64,000 nt of DNA from Taudactylus pleione (GCA_031769625.1 JAUIMM010000126.1:7526001-7590000), one strand, 5' to 3'; shown: positions 1 through 12,480, numbered from the stretch's first letter. Notes: generated from the sequence alone by a model not told the origin. A program made the numbers and translations.

Positions 1-729
1 CCCATCTCCCTTACTTTACAATATGCATTTTATCACATCACCACTCTTTGCAGCTACCTATTTTAATGTAAATTCTTTTCATTTATCAACTGAAAAACAC
101 ATGCTAGAGTGGCTGTTGTGTACACTAGGTAAAGAACACAAGGGCAAGTTTCCAACAGAAATTCGCATAGCTGCTATAAACACTTTTTAAACATACTGGA
201 CCTGATTTATTGGTACTGTAAACATAAATTGTGCTTTTTCAACTTTGCTTTTGTGTGTGTATGATGCATTTTCCCTAAGCAGTATGTCACACAATGTACA
301 GCAGGACAAAATGATGTTTACTCATTACAAAAGTATATTAACATGCTACAGATTTTCTAAGAACCTATAAAATGTCATAGCATTAAATAACAAAACTCAG
401 CAAAAAAAAAATAACCCCATAAAACAGCAAATAAAAAAAAAAGCCAAGTAGTTGGCTATTCTTTCAGTTTTTGGAAGACTGCCATACCAGCACCACAGGA
501 GTGTCCTGATTAGTTGGCAGAGATATATATTGCCAGGAAAAGAGCCAACAGTAGCAAGAGGTGACCAACATATACATAGTTTCAGATGCATAGCAATTAT
601 GTGTATATTTTTTACATATTGAGTAATGTACAGTAATTTGTTGGAGTATGTAGGTACATGTGGCAGTGAGATGGCAGAATGTATGTACACACCAGTGGAC
701 GCACTGAGTCAAATAACAGCCCAGCACTT
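1..729. other. AT-rich intergenic DNA, no feature recognised
   Basis: No convincing coding potential, inverted repeat or known repeat motif was seen. There are short adenine runs near 400-440. Reading frames of up to about 100 codons occur here, but they are low-complexity and overlap in different frames, so they are taken as chance. Confidence 0.5.
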
Positions 730-1580
730 AACCAGTGGTGTTGTTTATTCAGCAGTAATGTGAAGTGTATGTGAGGTTCTGAATTTGTTGTGGACCTAGG
801 GTGGTGATAGGAGCAGACACAGAAGCGGACTTAAATGAAAAAGTGGAGTTTTTAATAAGTGCCTTAGAAGACATATGGCAAATAAAAAGTCCAGGTATAG
901 TAATAAAGTGCACTTGATAACTGTAGTGGGGGTTAATGGAATATGTCCAGATAGTGACAGGCAGGAACAGTCCAGTAAACAAATATGGTGAGCTGTAACA
1001 GAATGCAGATATGATGAGCTGTAACTGAATGCAGGTATGGTGAGCTGTAACAAATGCAGGCTGAGGTAATGAAGTCCAGCTGGGAGTGAAGGGAGGCAAA
1101 GTGCAGGGAACAGCAGGTTCAGTTACTCAGGCAGGTGAAAGGTATGTGGAGGGTGCAGGGTAAATCCAGCAGGTTGGAGCAGGCAAGGTTCAGGATAGTA
1201 GCATAACAGACAGGCAGGCAGGTAAGGCACAGGTACTCTCAGCCGCAGCTAAGAAACATGTTGCACTGGCAAAGGAATTAAGGCTCTCAACCTTCCTAAA
1301 TACTCAGTGCCATTTTGTGACTGGCTGGAATGAGCACATGTCCTACCAGGATTGGACAGCTGGAATCACATGGCCACAGGCAAGATGGTGGCGCCCATGC
1401 CAACGGAACGGAAACCCCACCAGAGCTCACCAGGCCTAGTGACAATGTGCCCACACAGAACCACGTGCAGCCAATGCCCCTCGTTAAACACCAGCACCGC
1501 TGTCAGAGACTGCCTGCCATAATGACCTCACAGGTAATACCCGGTGACTACCATGCTGAGAAACCCTGGCCGTGACCGTG
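730..1580 (-). mobile_element. Probable solo LTR of a Ty3/gypsy-like retroelement
   Basis: Read on the minus strand this 0.85-kb stretch has the make-up of an LTR: a GC-richer upstream part, a TATA-like box (minus GTATTTAG near 1,293-1,303), a pyrimidine-rich CCTGC-repeated tract, and an AATAAA polyadenylation signal at 744-749 near the end. No gag or pol remnant adjoins it, so a solo LTR is inferred. The exact ends and the target duplication were not found. It could also be part of a DIRS or ERV LTR. Confidence 0.45.
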
Positions 1581-1599
1581 TACAGCTGTATTCACAGTT

Positions 1600-1885
1600 A
1601 TGCTTACACAGACTCATGCATGGAGCAGAGTTTGAGCAAAGTACACAAGTTACCAGCTGGTGACTTATCAGGGTAACAGTACAGTGTACAAGCGGCAATG
1701 ACCACTCTGGCAGGATGGATCAGCGTCAATCTCAGGTTCTCTCTGGAGCTCAGTGACAAGATGGCACTGCACACGTACAGAAGTATGGTTGGTGGCCATC
1801 TTGTTTAGTGATCTGAAGCCTCACTGTAGTAACATACACATGGAGTATGCATAGTAGCGCTCTCCAATTTCAACATAATTTGCAT
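1600..1885 (+). repeat. Dispersed repeat, copy 1 (pair with 4,590-4,885)
   Basis: It shares ordered blocks with 4,590-4,885: 'ctctctggagct', 'atggcactgc', 'tggccatcttg' and 'tttcaacat', in the same order and orientation but with small indels. The match identifies a dispersed repeat family. The class is unknown; no terminal repeats or coding remnants were seen. Confidence 0.45.
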
Positions 1886-2458
1886 ATCTAATCCATTTGA
1901 TCTGTATGGGGAAAAAAAGTAATTATGTTTCATATAATGTATGTATGTTTTTATTTTCAGGTACTTTTATAGATCTACATATTCCAGAATGCAAGACCAT
2001 GCTTTTGTGCGTAGTTCCGCCATTGTGTCCAAGTTTTAATGAGATCCTATATTGTTAAGCAAACTTTTCCACTCTGGTATCAGAACACAGTGGTTTCAAG
2101 GAAGGAAAGCAGCAGAGGATACTAGCTTGACATACTGTACTCCTGGCCCTTGACATACTTTTTGCAGCGACCTGTCCTCATGGGAGGAGAGCTCAGGTTC
2201 TCAGATGCTCTCAGGAATAACATATATAAGGAACCTCGGATCAAGCAATAATAATATTAGAGATTAAGGAATTAATTGAAAGACTAGGGATGGTCAGGAA
2301 AACATATTGGAATAGCAGCCATATGAGCCCCTGGTTGCAGAACAATATAAGTGGAAAACACAAAGAGTAAGCTAGACCGATACAGACCAAGTCATTTACA
2401 TGTGGAAGGTCATGACAGAAGCAGACATGCTAACATAACATGAGTAAGAACTAAGTTT

Positions 2459-2600
2459 ATCCACATACCCCTTATGTGACATCAGTCCCCTCCACATACC
2501 CCTTATGTGCCATTAGTCCCTTCCATATACCTTTTATGTACAATCAGACCCCTCCACATGCCCCTTGTGTGCCATCAGTCTCACCCCCATGCCCCTTTAT
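2459..2600. repeat. Minisatellite, about 4 units
   Basis: Imperfect tandem units built around 'cccctccacataccccttat' followed by 'gtgccatcagt' recur about four times with a period of roughly 40 bp. A short (AC)8 microsatellite follows at 2,684-2,699. Confidence 0.7.
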
Positions 2601-2699
2601 AATCCGCTTCCCTTGAATAATACTCATGGCTTGTAATACTGCCCTAGTGTGATAGTTTGTCTGTGTATTTACATTGATCATAACACACACACACACACA

Positions 2700-4589
2700 G
2701 ACTATTTATTCTTCTATAAAAAAAAATTCCCTTGGAAGAAGAAACACACCACCCAATCTACCCTGGCAAACCATAAACAGATGAATCATTTAAGCCCAAC
2801 AGTAAAGGGAGGAAATGAAGTCAGACTCTCAGATAATTTAAAATATATATTTTCTATAAATAATGTATGAATTGGTTTTGAAATTATATCTTTGTTCCAG
2901 ACTGGGAGATGAAAGGTGGGAACCACAATGCTCTCATTTGGCAAGGGTTTAGCATACAGTAGAATAGCACATAGCAGAATACAGGAATATTTGTCACCAA
3001 ACTACTAACTGCTTACTCTTACTATTTCTATCCAGTTTTCATAAGCGGTGTTGACAGGAAATAATAGATTTTTATCAATGTGCTATAAAACCTGTATTTT
3101 TTTAGTATAGTATCTGTGCACATCTTCTACTAAACATATAATTATGCATAACTTTCATAACATTAAAATAGTACTATACTTTTTATTGTGAGGAGAGGAA
3201 AGGTTTTATTTTGCGAACACTCCTTTCCATTAACTCTCATGTGATTGTTGTGCTATCATGCATAGCTTGACATTCTGTACTGTTAGAGATTGATTCAAAC
3301 TTCTGTGTTTCAGTCCCGGATGACTTATTTTTGCCTTAGGAAGAGAAAAGTGATTGCTTAAGTGTTATTTATCAACGCTTGAAGTGATAGGAAAATGAGA
3401 TGAGAAGGTGTGACTCTAATTTGCACCTCTATCATCTGCCCAGAGGTTCTGCCTCTCTGCCAGCACTTCAGAGCAATGACAAGGGTATGCTTTCCAAATG
3501 TGCTATGAACAGATGTGGCAGTCACACTTACTGTGTAGTTAGTTATACTCGTATGTGGGAGGGTTTCAGTAAATGATAAGTCACAGTATTCTTTATAATA
3601 ATTACTAAACATTACCCTTGATCACATACTCTCCAGCAGAGTTTTTTAATGGAACTTTAAGACTATTTTAAACATCTAAGCATGTTGACTTCTTTAGGAT
3701 TGCTGAACATCCAGGTGTGGGCTGTTATTTCAGGCTCTCGCATATATTCTTATGTCTAATGTTTTGTAATGAGGCACTCATTAATATGCCAGGCTACTTT
3801 TACATTCTGCAAACCCCATCACTGTGATGAAGAGAGAAAACTGTGTGATATAGTGATAATTTCCTTACTCTATAAATAGAGCGTGTATAGACAATTATTG
3901 GTTCCTTTACATGGGAGATTGTAGTCACTCATTTCCCCTGCCTTTTTATAATGAACATGATGACTGAAGCAGGCACTTTCACACTGTCTCCCACACTAGT
4001 TTTCTACATCTGTGAAATATTCTTCTTTTTTTTATAAACAACCACATTAGAATAAAAATGATACAAATTTTTTTTTTCCTTTACAACAAAATGTTTGCAT
4101 TTATTACACATTTATTACATGTTCATAGTAGCAACACAGAAGCCTAGAATTTCTTTATAGGTGTTCTGACCCTGCTATTAAAGCTCCATAAAGTTCACAA
4201 GACTTTAAATATTCTAAACTGAATGCCAGTTGAGTTATAATAAATACACAAATGTGATTATAGTCTGTCAAATAATCTAACAAAGATATTTTGCTTATTT
4301 CGATGGATTCAAGATTCTTCTTATATACCTGATTCTGATCAATCTCTTCCAATGCTCTTAATGCCTTTATTGACTAATAACACTAAGGGCAGAATGTACT
4401 AAAACCAGAAATGCGGCCAAAACTCCAAAAAAAAAACGGTTTTCTGAGTTTTGGCTACATTCCCATATGTACCAAGCTCTCTTGGACTCTGTAAGCAATT
4501 CTATCTGTAGATGGTGTTGCCCAGTAGAAGCCTATGAGCTTTTTATTGCATTGTGCTGTGAGAGGGATCCAATCCCAGTATGATTATAC
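2700..4589. other. AT-rich DNA without recognised genes
   Basis: The longest frame here is 84 codons (3,358-3,612, minus), with no recognisable domain. The text looks less repetitive than its surroundings, so part of it may be unique sequence. No regulatory element can be supported. Confidence 0.4.
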
Positions 4590-4885
4590 AATTGTACTCA
4601 CAGTTACATATACTGTACACAGTATCCTGGATGGATCAGAATATGAGAGGAATATACAAAGCACCAACCGATGATGTATGGCGGTAGAGGTGAATATACA
4701 GGTAAGTGGTATGCCTTTGCAGGAGTTATATTGCAGATCTCTCTGGAGCTGAGTGGAACACTGGCGCTCTAACACAGAGACAATATGGCACTGCGCATGT
4801 GCATTAGATCAAATGGTGGCCATCTTGGTAAAGGAGCATCATGGAGGTAGTGCAGTAGCGCACTCCATATTTCAACATGTTAAAC
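4590..4885 (+). repeat. Dispersed repeat, copy 2 (pair with 1,600-1,885)
   Basis: The second copy of the family at 1,600-1,885, with the same ordered blocks ending in 'tttcaacatg'. The similarity is patchy, which suggests old copies. Confidence 0.45.
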
Positions 4886-5034
4886 CAGCTATCAGATTAC
4901 TGTATATCCCAAATCAGGCTCTGTATTCGCTATCATTGAATAAACCCATAGTAGTGCTTCTGCTTTCAGATAGTAATAAATAGACAATGAGAAAAATAGA
5001 AAATAGAACTTTAAATAGTAATAAAAATATGTTT

Positions 5035-5165
5035 TTACTTTATTAACTAATTATTTATATTGTGCCATCATACTTTGCAGAGCTTTTTAATTGGGAGCAA
5101 ACCATAATAAAACTAGACTAATTATTTACAAAAGGACAAAAATACATTGAAAATAAGTAATAGAG
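5035..5165 (-). mobile_element. L2/SINE-like 3' fragment, antisense
   Basis: The run with 'tttgcagagctttttaattg' followed by 'ataaaactagac' resembles, by recall only, the reverse complement of L2-type 3' regions common in amphibians. It is a short degraded piece with no visible target duplication. Confidence 0.35.
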
Positions 5166-5762
5166 ATCATAATAAGAAATGTAATATACCTAAATTAAGG
5201 TTAAAAATGATAATCAATGATACAATTTTATTTGACTATTTCAAAAGATAATAGTATTGTTCACAGGCAAATACAAATTACTTCCAATGTATTATGCACA
5301 ATAAGCATAACATCACATAACCAAATCTAGGCAGAGGGCATGATTCTGAGTTTTATACAAGTCCGAATGTGGCAGCATCTTACATTTCTTTTGCAAACTG
5401 CACATTCATTGCAGCTAACATATGCAACTTCCAGCAGTAACAAGTGATTCTGAGTTGGACGCTTCTCACCGACAACTATTCTAAATTCTGTAACATCTAT
5501 GGCACTAAGCATGGGGTAGGTGTAAGTGCCATTACTATGGATGATGCCCTTGCAGCCGGAGGGCATGGGGCAGTGTAATCGCAAAGATGTGTACAACCCA
5601 GAATACAGGTGGGTAGTCGCATAAGACATATGATTATATTAGACATGCGAGATTGTGACCGCCTTAATGTGTATCAAGGCCAGAATGTAAATTGTACATA
5701 CGTATGTAAGCTACTTCTGCATGTTGATTTAGTTAGTCTTCATGACATGTGACTATCAGACT

Positions 5763-6120
5763 ACTACTGGGCAGCACAGACGGTGTAATGGTAGCATTAC
5801 TGCCTCACAGCACTGAGGTCATGGGTTCAATTCCCACCACGGCCCTAGCTGTGTGGAGTTTGTATATTCTCCCTGTGCTTGCGTGGGTTTCCTCCGGGTA
5901 CTCCGGTTTCCTCCCACATTCCAAAAATATACTGGTAGGTTAATTGGCTCCCAACAAAAATTAACCCTAGTGTGTGTGTGTGTGTGCATGTGATAGGGAA
6001 CATAGAGTGTAAGATCCACTGGGGCAGGGACTGATGTGAATGGCCAACTATTCTCTGTAAAGCGCTGCGGAATATGTGTGCGCTATATAAATAACTGATA
6101 ATAAATAAAATAATAAATAA
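5763..6120 (+). mobile_element. tRNA-derived SINE with L2-like tail
   Basis: The head carries RNA polymerase III internal-promoter-like boxes: A-box-like 'gtgtaatggtagc' near 5,785 and B-box-like 'gggttcaattccc' near 5,823. A body follows with 'gcgtgggtttcctccgggta' and then a tail containing 'aagcgctgcggaatatg' and 'gcgctatataaataa', which matches L2-type 3' ends known to drive SINE mobilisation. It ends in (ataa)n. A (GT)n tract lies at 5,971-5,987. Reading frames inside it are chance. It sits next to the chromovirus 3' end. Confidence 0.75.
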
Positions 6121-6174
6121 ATAATACCAAGACTCACTTCCCACTATTAGTACTATTTATTATTACTAGTAGTA

Positions 6175-6258
6175 TGTCACACTTGTGTGGTTTGTTTGTG
6201 AACCCAAGCAGTGCTAGGCAAGGGTTCGGGAATGCACACTGTGAAACTTTTGACTCAT
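6175..6258 (-). repeat. Chromovirus 3' LTR remnant
   Basis: About 84 bp starting 'tgtcacacttgtgtggtttg' match 10,751 onward, including 'gtgaaccc', 'ggttcggga' and 'tgcacact'. This is the distal end of the LTR in minus orientation. The rest of the 3' LTR is missing and the match stops exactly where the sequence at 6,259-6,645 begins. Confidence 0.75.
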
Positions 6259-6645
6259 AGGGGTAAATTTACTAATGGTCGAGTTTGTGTGAGTTTGCAA
6301 ACTCACGTGACTTTAGGCATTTTTTTCATCTCGCAAATTTACTAAAGACAAACTCGAGTGAGTTCTCTTTTTTCACTGTTAAAACTCATGTGAGATTGCA
6401 AACTCGAAAAAACTCACCATCTGCCAAATTAGGAAGTACTTTAGATGAAAAAGATGCAACTCGCAAATTTACTAAGATTCAAGTTTTCAATCTCATGTGA
6501 GATTGTAGCAAACTCACTGTGAAATAGAAGTTTTAAACACTCACCTCCTGAGCTGCGAGTTTGGCTGAAACATACACAAATCAATGTGATTTGTGTTTTT
6601 TTTACTTGTTTAAGTAAGGTTAATTTTTTTTTTTAAATTAAGTGA
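6259..6645. mobile_element. TIR-like element replacing most of the chromovirus 3' LTR
   Basis: It starts 'ggggtaaatttactaa' and contains repeated and inverted motifs such as 'gcaaatttactaa', 'caaactcg' and 'ctcatgtgagattg'. Similar 'tttactaa' motifs occur at 23,335-23,580, so a miniature DNA transposon family is likely. The right end is not clear and no target duplication was found. Confidence 0.45.
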
Positions 6646-6698
6646 GGTTCCCCCCCAAAAGACTAACCAACCCCGGACTTGCCAGCCAGTCCTGGTTC

Positions 6699-9600
6699 TT
6701 AAAATGACAGTGAAAAAAATGTGTATGTGTTTTGGAAGTTTTTCACCTGCTGAGGAGCGTAAACAACATCGGAGAAAACCCAATACCTCTCCTCAGGACC
6801 ATAACCTCTCCAATCAGTGAGGTACTGAAGGTCACCATAGGGTAAATGGGAGACCAGGATTTTCTCTATATCAAACTCCACACCATGTTGAGTTTGTACT
6901 TTGGGACTTCTGGGAAGAGAATTCTGAAATCGATTGATGATGAGCAGTTTCAGCAAGGACACATGAAAGACATTTGGAATGCAAAAAGATGAAGGAAGTT
7001 GAAGCTGATATGCCACTGGATTAATGACCTTGAGGATTAAGAAGGGTCCTATGAAGTGGGATGCAAATTTCATAGAAAGAACCCACAACATGAGATTGCA
7101 TGTGGACAGCCAAACCTTATCAACAGTTGAAGATTGGGGCTCTCTCTTCTTGTCTGCAGAGATATTATAATGCACAGAAGACTTCTTTAGAGTGGAATGA
7201 AGCCCTTTCCAGACCTTTGCAAAATCATGAACAGATGCTTTGGCAGCTGGAACATAAAATACAGGTAAGGACTGGAATTCTGGTTCTCAATGATGAAGAT
7301 AAAAGGCTGTGAGGAATGGTGTGGAGCCAGAAGTGGCATGATACATGTTGTTGTGAGCGAACTCTGCCCACGGCAGGAGCTCTACCCAATTATCCTGAGT
7401 TGAGGATATGTACAATTGTAAAAATCCTTCTAACACGTTCTATTTGTCCACATTCTATTTGGGCTGAGGGTGATAGGCTGCGGAGAATTTTAATTTGATT
7501 TGTAGAGCTGAGTAGAGAAACCTCCAGAATTTGCAAACAAAAAGAACTTTTCTGTCGGAGATTATTTTGGAAGGAAGTTCATGAAGCCGGAATATCTCAA
7601 ATATGAACAGTTTAACCAGAGATGGAGCAGAAGGTAAACCTACTAAGGTTACAAAATGGGCCATCTTAGAATGACGATTATTCACTAACCAGATTGTGTT
7701 GTATCCTTTAGAAGGTGAGAGGTTGGAAGTTCATTTATATATGAGTTGGGATGGACAAAGGACAGAGCAACCCTGTAGGAGGCTGATGAGAGGTTTTGTG
7801 TTACGCACATTTTGCCTGACATCTGACTTCATGGATGGACTCGAGTATTTTGTTTTCCTGAGTGGCCTGAAAATCAGGAAGCATGAGCCCATGAAAGAAG
7901 ATGTAGATAAGGATTCACAAAGGTTTTCCATGTATGGCGATCCTTAGAATGTCGAGTGGATGCAAACACAGTGGGATTCAGTACTGGATAAGATTCTGTC
8001 TTAATTGGATCCTTTTCTGAGTACATAAAGCAAGACAGAGCAGTAGCTTTCCATTTCTGAGAACTGGGTCTGGCAAACAACTGAAACTGGAAATGAGAGA
8101 AGAATGATGCCCAACGAGCTTGACAAGGAGATAGGCACTGAGCAGTCTTTAAGAACAGCAAGTTCCAATGATTGGTGTAGACTGAAATAGGAAAGTTCGC
8201 TCCTTTCAGCAAATAGCGCCACTCATCAAAGCCCAGCTTAATGGCGAGAAGCTCCTTTTGTCGAATAGGATAGGTTTTCTCTGCTGGAGAGAACTTATTG
8301 GAGAAGAATCTGCAGGGATGAATTTTATCACAAGATTTTTGGAAAGGACGGCTCCAACACTTTCTGAGGATGTGTCCACTTCCAAAATGAATGGGTGATC
8401 AATCTCTGATTGTCTCAAGACAGGAGCTGAAATGAAGGATTGCTTTAATAGGTTCAAAAGCTGATTGGCCTCAGGTGTCCATTGAGCAGAATTTGCACCC
8501 TTACGGGTGTGAGCTGTGACAGGTGCCACCAAGGTGGAGAATCCACGAATAAACTGGCAATAGTAGTTGGCAAAGCCAAGAAATCTTTGAGTAGCTTTGA
8601 GAGATGTAAGCTCAGACCAGGACAGAATGGCTTGTACCTTTTCTGGGTCCACTTGGAGGTTGGATCCTGAGATTATGTATCCCAAGAAAGCGATAGATGG
8701 GACCTCAAATATGCATTTTTCCAACTTACAGAAGATGTGATTGTTGCGCAAATGACCAAGAACTTTTTTGACGTGCTCTCAATGAGAAGTAAGATCTGAG
8801 GAGAATATAAGAATATTATCCAGGTAGACAATGACGGACTTATAGAGAAGGTCTCAGAAGATTTAATTTATGAAGTGTTGAAATACAGCAGAAGCATTAC
8901 TCAACCCAAAGGGCATTACCAGATATTTGTAATGCCCCTCTATTTGTATTGCATGCTGTTTTCCAATCATCTCCTTCTCTTACCTGGATTAAATTGTAAG
9001 CTCTCTGAAGATCTAATTTTGTAAACAGGACTGACCCCTTGACATGGTCAAAGAGTTCAGTAATGAGGGACAAAGGATAATGAATATTCACTGTGATATC
9101 TTTAAACCCCAATGATTGATACAAGGGAGGAGTCCGACGTCTTTCTTGTTCACAAAGAAAAAGCCTTCACCTGAATAAATCCTTTAAAGTTGTCCTTTAT
9201 ATATGCGGACATGGCTGCAGTCTCGAGAACGGAAAGAAGATGGGTACAACTTCGTAATGGCATCTTACCAGGTATGAAGTCAATGGGGCAATCCCATGGT
9301 CGATGTGGGGGAAGCTGAATCCTTGCTTATCGAACACATCCTGGAAGGAGTGGTATTCTGGTTGAAGTGACTCCTTGATAGATTTCTCCATATTACAAAG
9401 GCAAACCACCTTTTTGAGGCATTGATCCTGGCAAAACTTTCCTCAGAATAGGATTTGCATGGAGGACCACTTGATTTGGAGTCTCAGAACGACTGGATGT
9501 GTTGACTTGGGAAGGACCAGGAAATAAATTTCTTCTGAATGCAGGGCATCAATGCATAGCTTTAGATGAAAGACTCTGGTGGACACTATATCCTGAGGTA

Positions 9601-9720
9601 TCAGGCTGCCATTTACGGCTGCAAGGGAAATGGTTTGGGGTGATTCTCAGTAGGCAACTGGAGTTGGTGAACATAGTCAGAGGAAATAAAGTTCTCTGTG
9701 GCTCCTGAATCCAAATGCTG
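6699..9720 (-). pseudogene. Chromovirus pol pseudogene (PR-RT-RH-IN-chromodomain)
   Basis: Pieces of one polyprotein appear in order on the minus strand. The protease active-site stretch DSGATENF lies at about 9,680-9,715. A linker with SFQDVFDK lies at 9,197-9,409. RT fingers/palm with [11 protein letters not shown] lie at 8,897-9,124, and the RT active-site box reads YLDN at 8,814-8,825, with Asn in the second catalytic Asp position. RT thumb and RNase H lie at 8,206-8,751. Integrase core with SKMAHF and SAYHP-like AAYHPQ lies at 7,455-7,685. The GPF motif is near 7,050, and a chromodomain (GVEFDIEKIL ... YLTDWRGYG) lies at about 6,745-6,890. The pieces lie in different frames separated by stops. 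Known role of the family: reverse transcription and integration, with the chromodomain guiding integration to chromatin. Confidence 0.85.
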
Positions 9721-9799
9721 ATACTGGTTTAGAAGGAGACTAAGATGATCGAATCTGATCATTGAGTGAGACAAGACTCCTAATTTGGCCTCTCCTTTG

Positions 9800-10735
9800 C
9801 AGATTAGGAGTAACCATTACCTGGCCATTTGGAACAAGTATTCAGAGAATGGTTTGAAGCACCACAGTAAGAACAGAGGTTCTCTTGGCGGAGTGTAAGG
9901 TGTTCCTTATTGGAGAGGCAGAAGTGATTCACTTGCATAGGTTATTCTGAAGGAGAAGGAGTACTCAGACGAGGAGGAGGATAAACTCTGTACCCTTCAT
10001 TCCTATTCTTTACATAGGAACATTCTCAGAATTGCAAATCAATTTTATTGCAGAGTGAGATCAGGACATTGAGGTTATTGGGCTGGTCACGTTTAGCTAA
10101 CTAGTTCTTGAGTTTGTCTGATAGACTATTTCAGAAGGCGGCTACAAGAGCCTCATTATTCCAATGTAACGCCGATGCCAAGGTTTGAAACTGGATCACG
10201 TACTGACCCACTGATCTGGAACCTTGCTGGAGTCTCATAATTTCTATGGAGATAGAGGCAGGTCTTCCTGGCTCATCAAATACTCGATGAAACGTTGTCA
10301 CAAAGATGGTGAACTTGGAGAGTAGTGGATCAGATCTCTCCAAGGGAGGTGATGCCCAATCAAGTGCCGAACCAGTAAGCAATGATACAATGTATGCCAC
10401 TTTGGTTTTATCAGTAGGAAAGCTTGCTGGTTGTAAAGTAAAATGGACATTATAGTGATTGAAAAAAACCAAGACTTAAGTTCCATCAATCTTCTTTGGA
10501 GTGGACAGTCTGAGATTATGAACTGAGGTGAATTAATCTGGAGCTGTGTTCCTGGCGCTAGATGCTTCGGATGTATTAGAAGCCTGTAGACCTGTAACAT
10601 TAGTCTGAAGAATATCTTGGCGAGCCAAAATCTTTTGCAAAACAATTGTCGCTGAGACGATTTGAGCCCTTCAAGGCATCCTACGATGCTTTGCAAGACT
10701 TCTGCCCCACTACCAGGGCTGCTTGTTGGATCCAT
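9800..10735 (-). pseudogene. Chromovirus gag pseudogene
   Basis: Gag starts with MDPTSSPGSGAE at 10,735, just after the 5' LTR. A capsid-like region with KVAYIVSLLTGSALDWA (about 10,350-10,420) fits the retrotransposon gag domain of the sushi/PEG10-related lineage. A zinc knuckle CSYCGASNHSLNTC (CX2CX4HX4C, intact spacing) is encoded near 9,835-9,880. The frame is broken at least twice, between 10,472 and 10,298 and again after 10,131. The product would be the particle-forming structural protein. The copy is inactive. Confidence 0.8.
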
Positions 10736-10750
10736 TTGACCAGTGCAAAC

Positions 10751-11724
10751 TGTCATACTTGTGTGGTTTGTTCGTGAACCCAAACTGTAGACACTGGTAG
10801 GCAAAGGTTCGGGAAAGTGCACACTGAAACTGGGAGGCTTGATGTAATTTTGACTTATGGACTGAGAACTGAAGAGTATTAGACAGATGACCAGTCTTAG
10901 GGAAGTTGGCTGAGACCCAAGTCAGAGGTATGAAATCTAACATGCCTGGGGTGTTCACCATTGACCCCCGAAAAGGGATTTGGGCTCAGCTGCACCCGGC
11001 ATGCAGGTCGCGGTACTCTACTTGGGTTTCCCTAAACTGGACTGTGGTTGGAGCAATGAGAACACTCTAAGATAGCTGGGGTTTTGTATGAACCAAAATG
11101 GGGATCAGCCTGGATGCACTGGAATAGTACTGGACTGGATGCGCCGTAATGGGACCGGACTGGATGCGCCAGAATAGGACCGGACTGGATGCACCGGAAT
11201 GGGACCGGACTGGATGCACCGGGATTGGACTGGACTGGATTAGTAAGCAACTGGAGCCAGCAGTGCAGCATGAATGGAATCTGCACTGTCACGGATAACT
11301 GCAGGAGCTCAGATGGAGTCTGTCAGCTACTGTAGGCTGAAAAAAACAAAATTGCACTGCCAACTTGCACAGTGCTGGGAACTTTCATAAATACTCTGAT
11401 CAAGCCAGAGATTGGATGATGGAGTCAGGTGATGGCAGACTAGGATTCCATTGGTGAGGAGTTAGCCACCTGATTGGGAACAACATGGCTGTGCCCAGCA
11501 GCAGGAACCAGCAGGAAGGATTCCACTTGGGATGCTGGGGAAAGTGTGGCATGGCTGCCTGTGGAGCGAATCAGGGCTTGGTCCACGGGAGAGCAGTGGT
11601 CAGTGCTCAGACTTGCCGCACTCTGACTGATGACACCCAGAGGATTTGGACAGCAGGGACCACTGTGGCTGCGGATGATGAATAGGGACGCTGACATCTG
11701 ACACGCCATCACATGCTCCTGACA
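10751..11724 (-). repeat. Chromovirus 5' LTR
   Basis: On the minus strand it starts TGTCAGGAGC and ends ACAAGTATGACA, giving TG...CA ends, and gag begins 16 bp further. The end sequence recurs at 6,175-6,258. The outer boundary at 11,724 is a best guess; an alternative end near 11,773 is possible because no target duplication was found. Minus-strand reading frames inside it are not genes. Confidence 0.65.
11111..11240. repeat. 25-bp minisatellite inside the LTR
   Basis: Just over five units start at 11,111, 11,136, 11,161, 11,186 and 11,211 with a constant period of 25 bp, core 'tggatgcaccggaatgggac'. It lies within the chromovirus 5' LTR. Confidence 0.85.
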
Positions 11725-12059
11725 GGCAAGTAGCGGGGTTTGGTACTGAGGTTTCTGACAAGGTTTGTGCACAGTAGGACTATTAGTAACAGTTTATTAC
11801 TAGGACAAACCAGCAAATAATTCTTTATTTTCTCCAGATAATGATTTTTTTTTTCTTGTTTGATATTTGTTTTTTTAAATTACTTTATAAAATTAAGGTA
11901 CCTGGAGAAAAGTATATATTTTCAAATACTATTTACAGAACAAATCCATCCTTCATTGATTGTGAGGAAAAGAAAGTTTGAAATTGGTAGATAAAAGAGA
12001 GTTTTTAAGTTACAGATAAAAATGTTTATTGAAAAGTAACATTCTTTTAATGTACTGAC
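11725..12059. other. AT-rich DNA, nothing recognised
   Basis: Homopolymer-rich sequence with no repeat boundary or coding signal. Confidence 0.4.
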
Positions 12060-12480
12060 TTTTCCCATTAGATCTGCATGCATTCAGATGTACACAGTAA
12101 TATATATGCAAATAGTTATACACATGCCATTTAGCCATGGTGAAAAGCAGTTATTTGAAGAAAAAAAAAAAACAGAAAAACACAGAACAGCATAAACTAT
12201 CTATCCGTGCTCAGGATTGCGTGAAAAACACAAGCAAATAGAGCTTCTAGTAAATCAAAAGCACAGCATTATCTTTCCAGACTGGCATTTAATCATTTTG
12301 CAATGTGACAAACACAATTGGTTTTCATGCTGGCAGATGACACACATCTCCAAATATTACATCTCAAATCTGCAAACAAAACCGCCTGCGTTCAACAGAA
12401 TGTGCTTTGCTTTACATGCCATTATCTGAATACTTGCTTCTCGGCAGTCAGGATGGTATTCAATAGTTTTGCCATAAATG
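12060..12480. promoter_or_regulatory. Candidate conserved non-coding element (weak)
   Basis: This stretch lacks repeat hallmarks and is rich in homeodomain-, POU- and GATA-like words ('atatgcaaat' near 12,110, 'ttatctttcc' near 12,270, 'atttaatcatt' near 12,288). Such composition is typical of vertebrate enhancers but not diagnostic. No comparison could be run. Confidence 0.2.

Larger units (their letters stand above)
6175..11724 (-). mobile_element. Degraded Ty3/gypsy chromovirus
   Basis: A nearly full-length LTR retrotransposon reads on the minus strand: 5' LTR (10,751-11,724), gag with a zinc knuckle, then protease, RT, RNase H, integrase, a GPY/F-like module and a C-terminal chromodomain in the standard Metaviridae order. 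The chromodomain after integrase defines the chromovirus branch. Many frameshifts and stops make it inactive. The 3' LTR survives only as about 84 bp (6,175-6,258) that matches the end of the 5' LTR starting at 10,751. Confidence 0.85.

Noticed and set aside
5768..5840. tRNA gene on the plus strand
   Set aside because: The A- and B-box-like text is the head of a SINE: it is followed by the SINE body and an L2-like tail, and the acceptor stem does not pair.
11440..11772. 110-codon minus-strand gene
   Set aside because: It lies within the chromovirus 5' LTR and across its presumed outer end.
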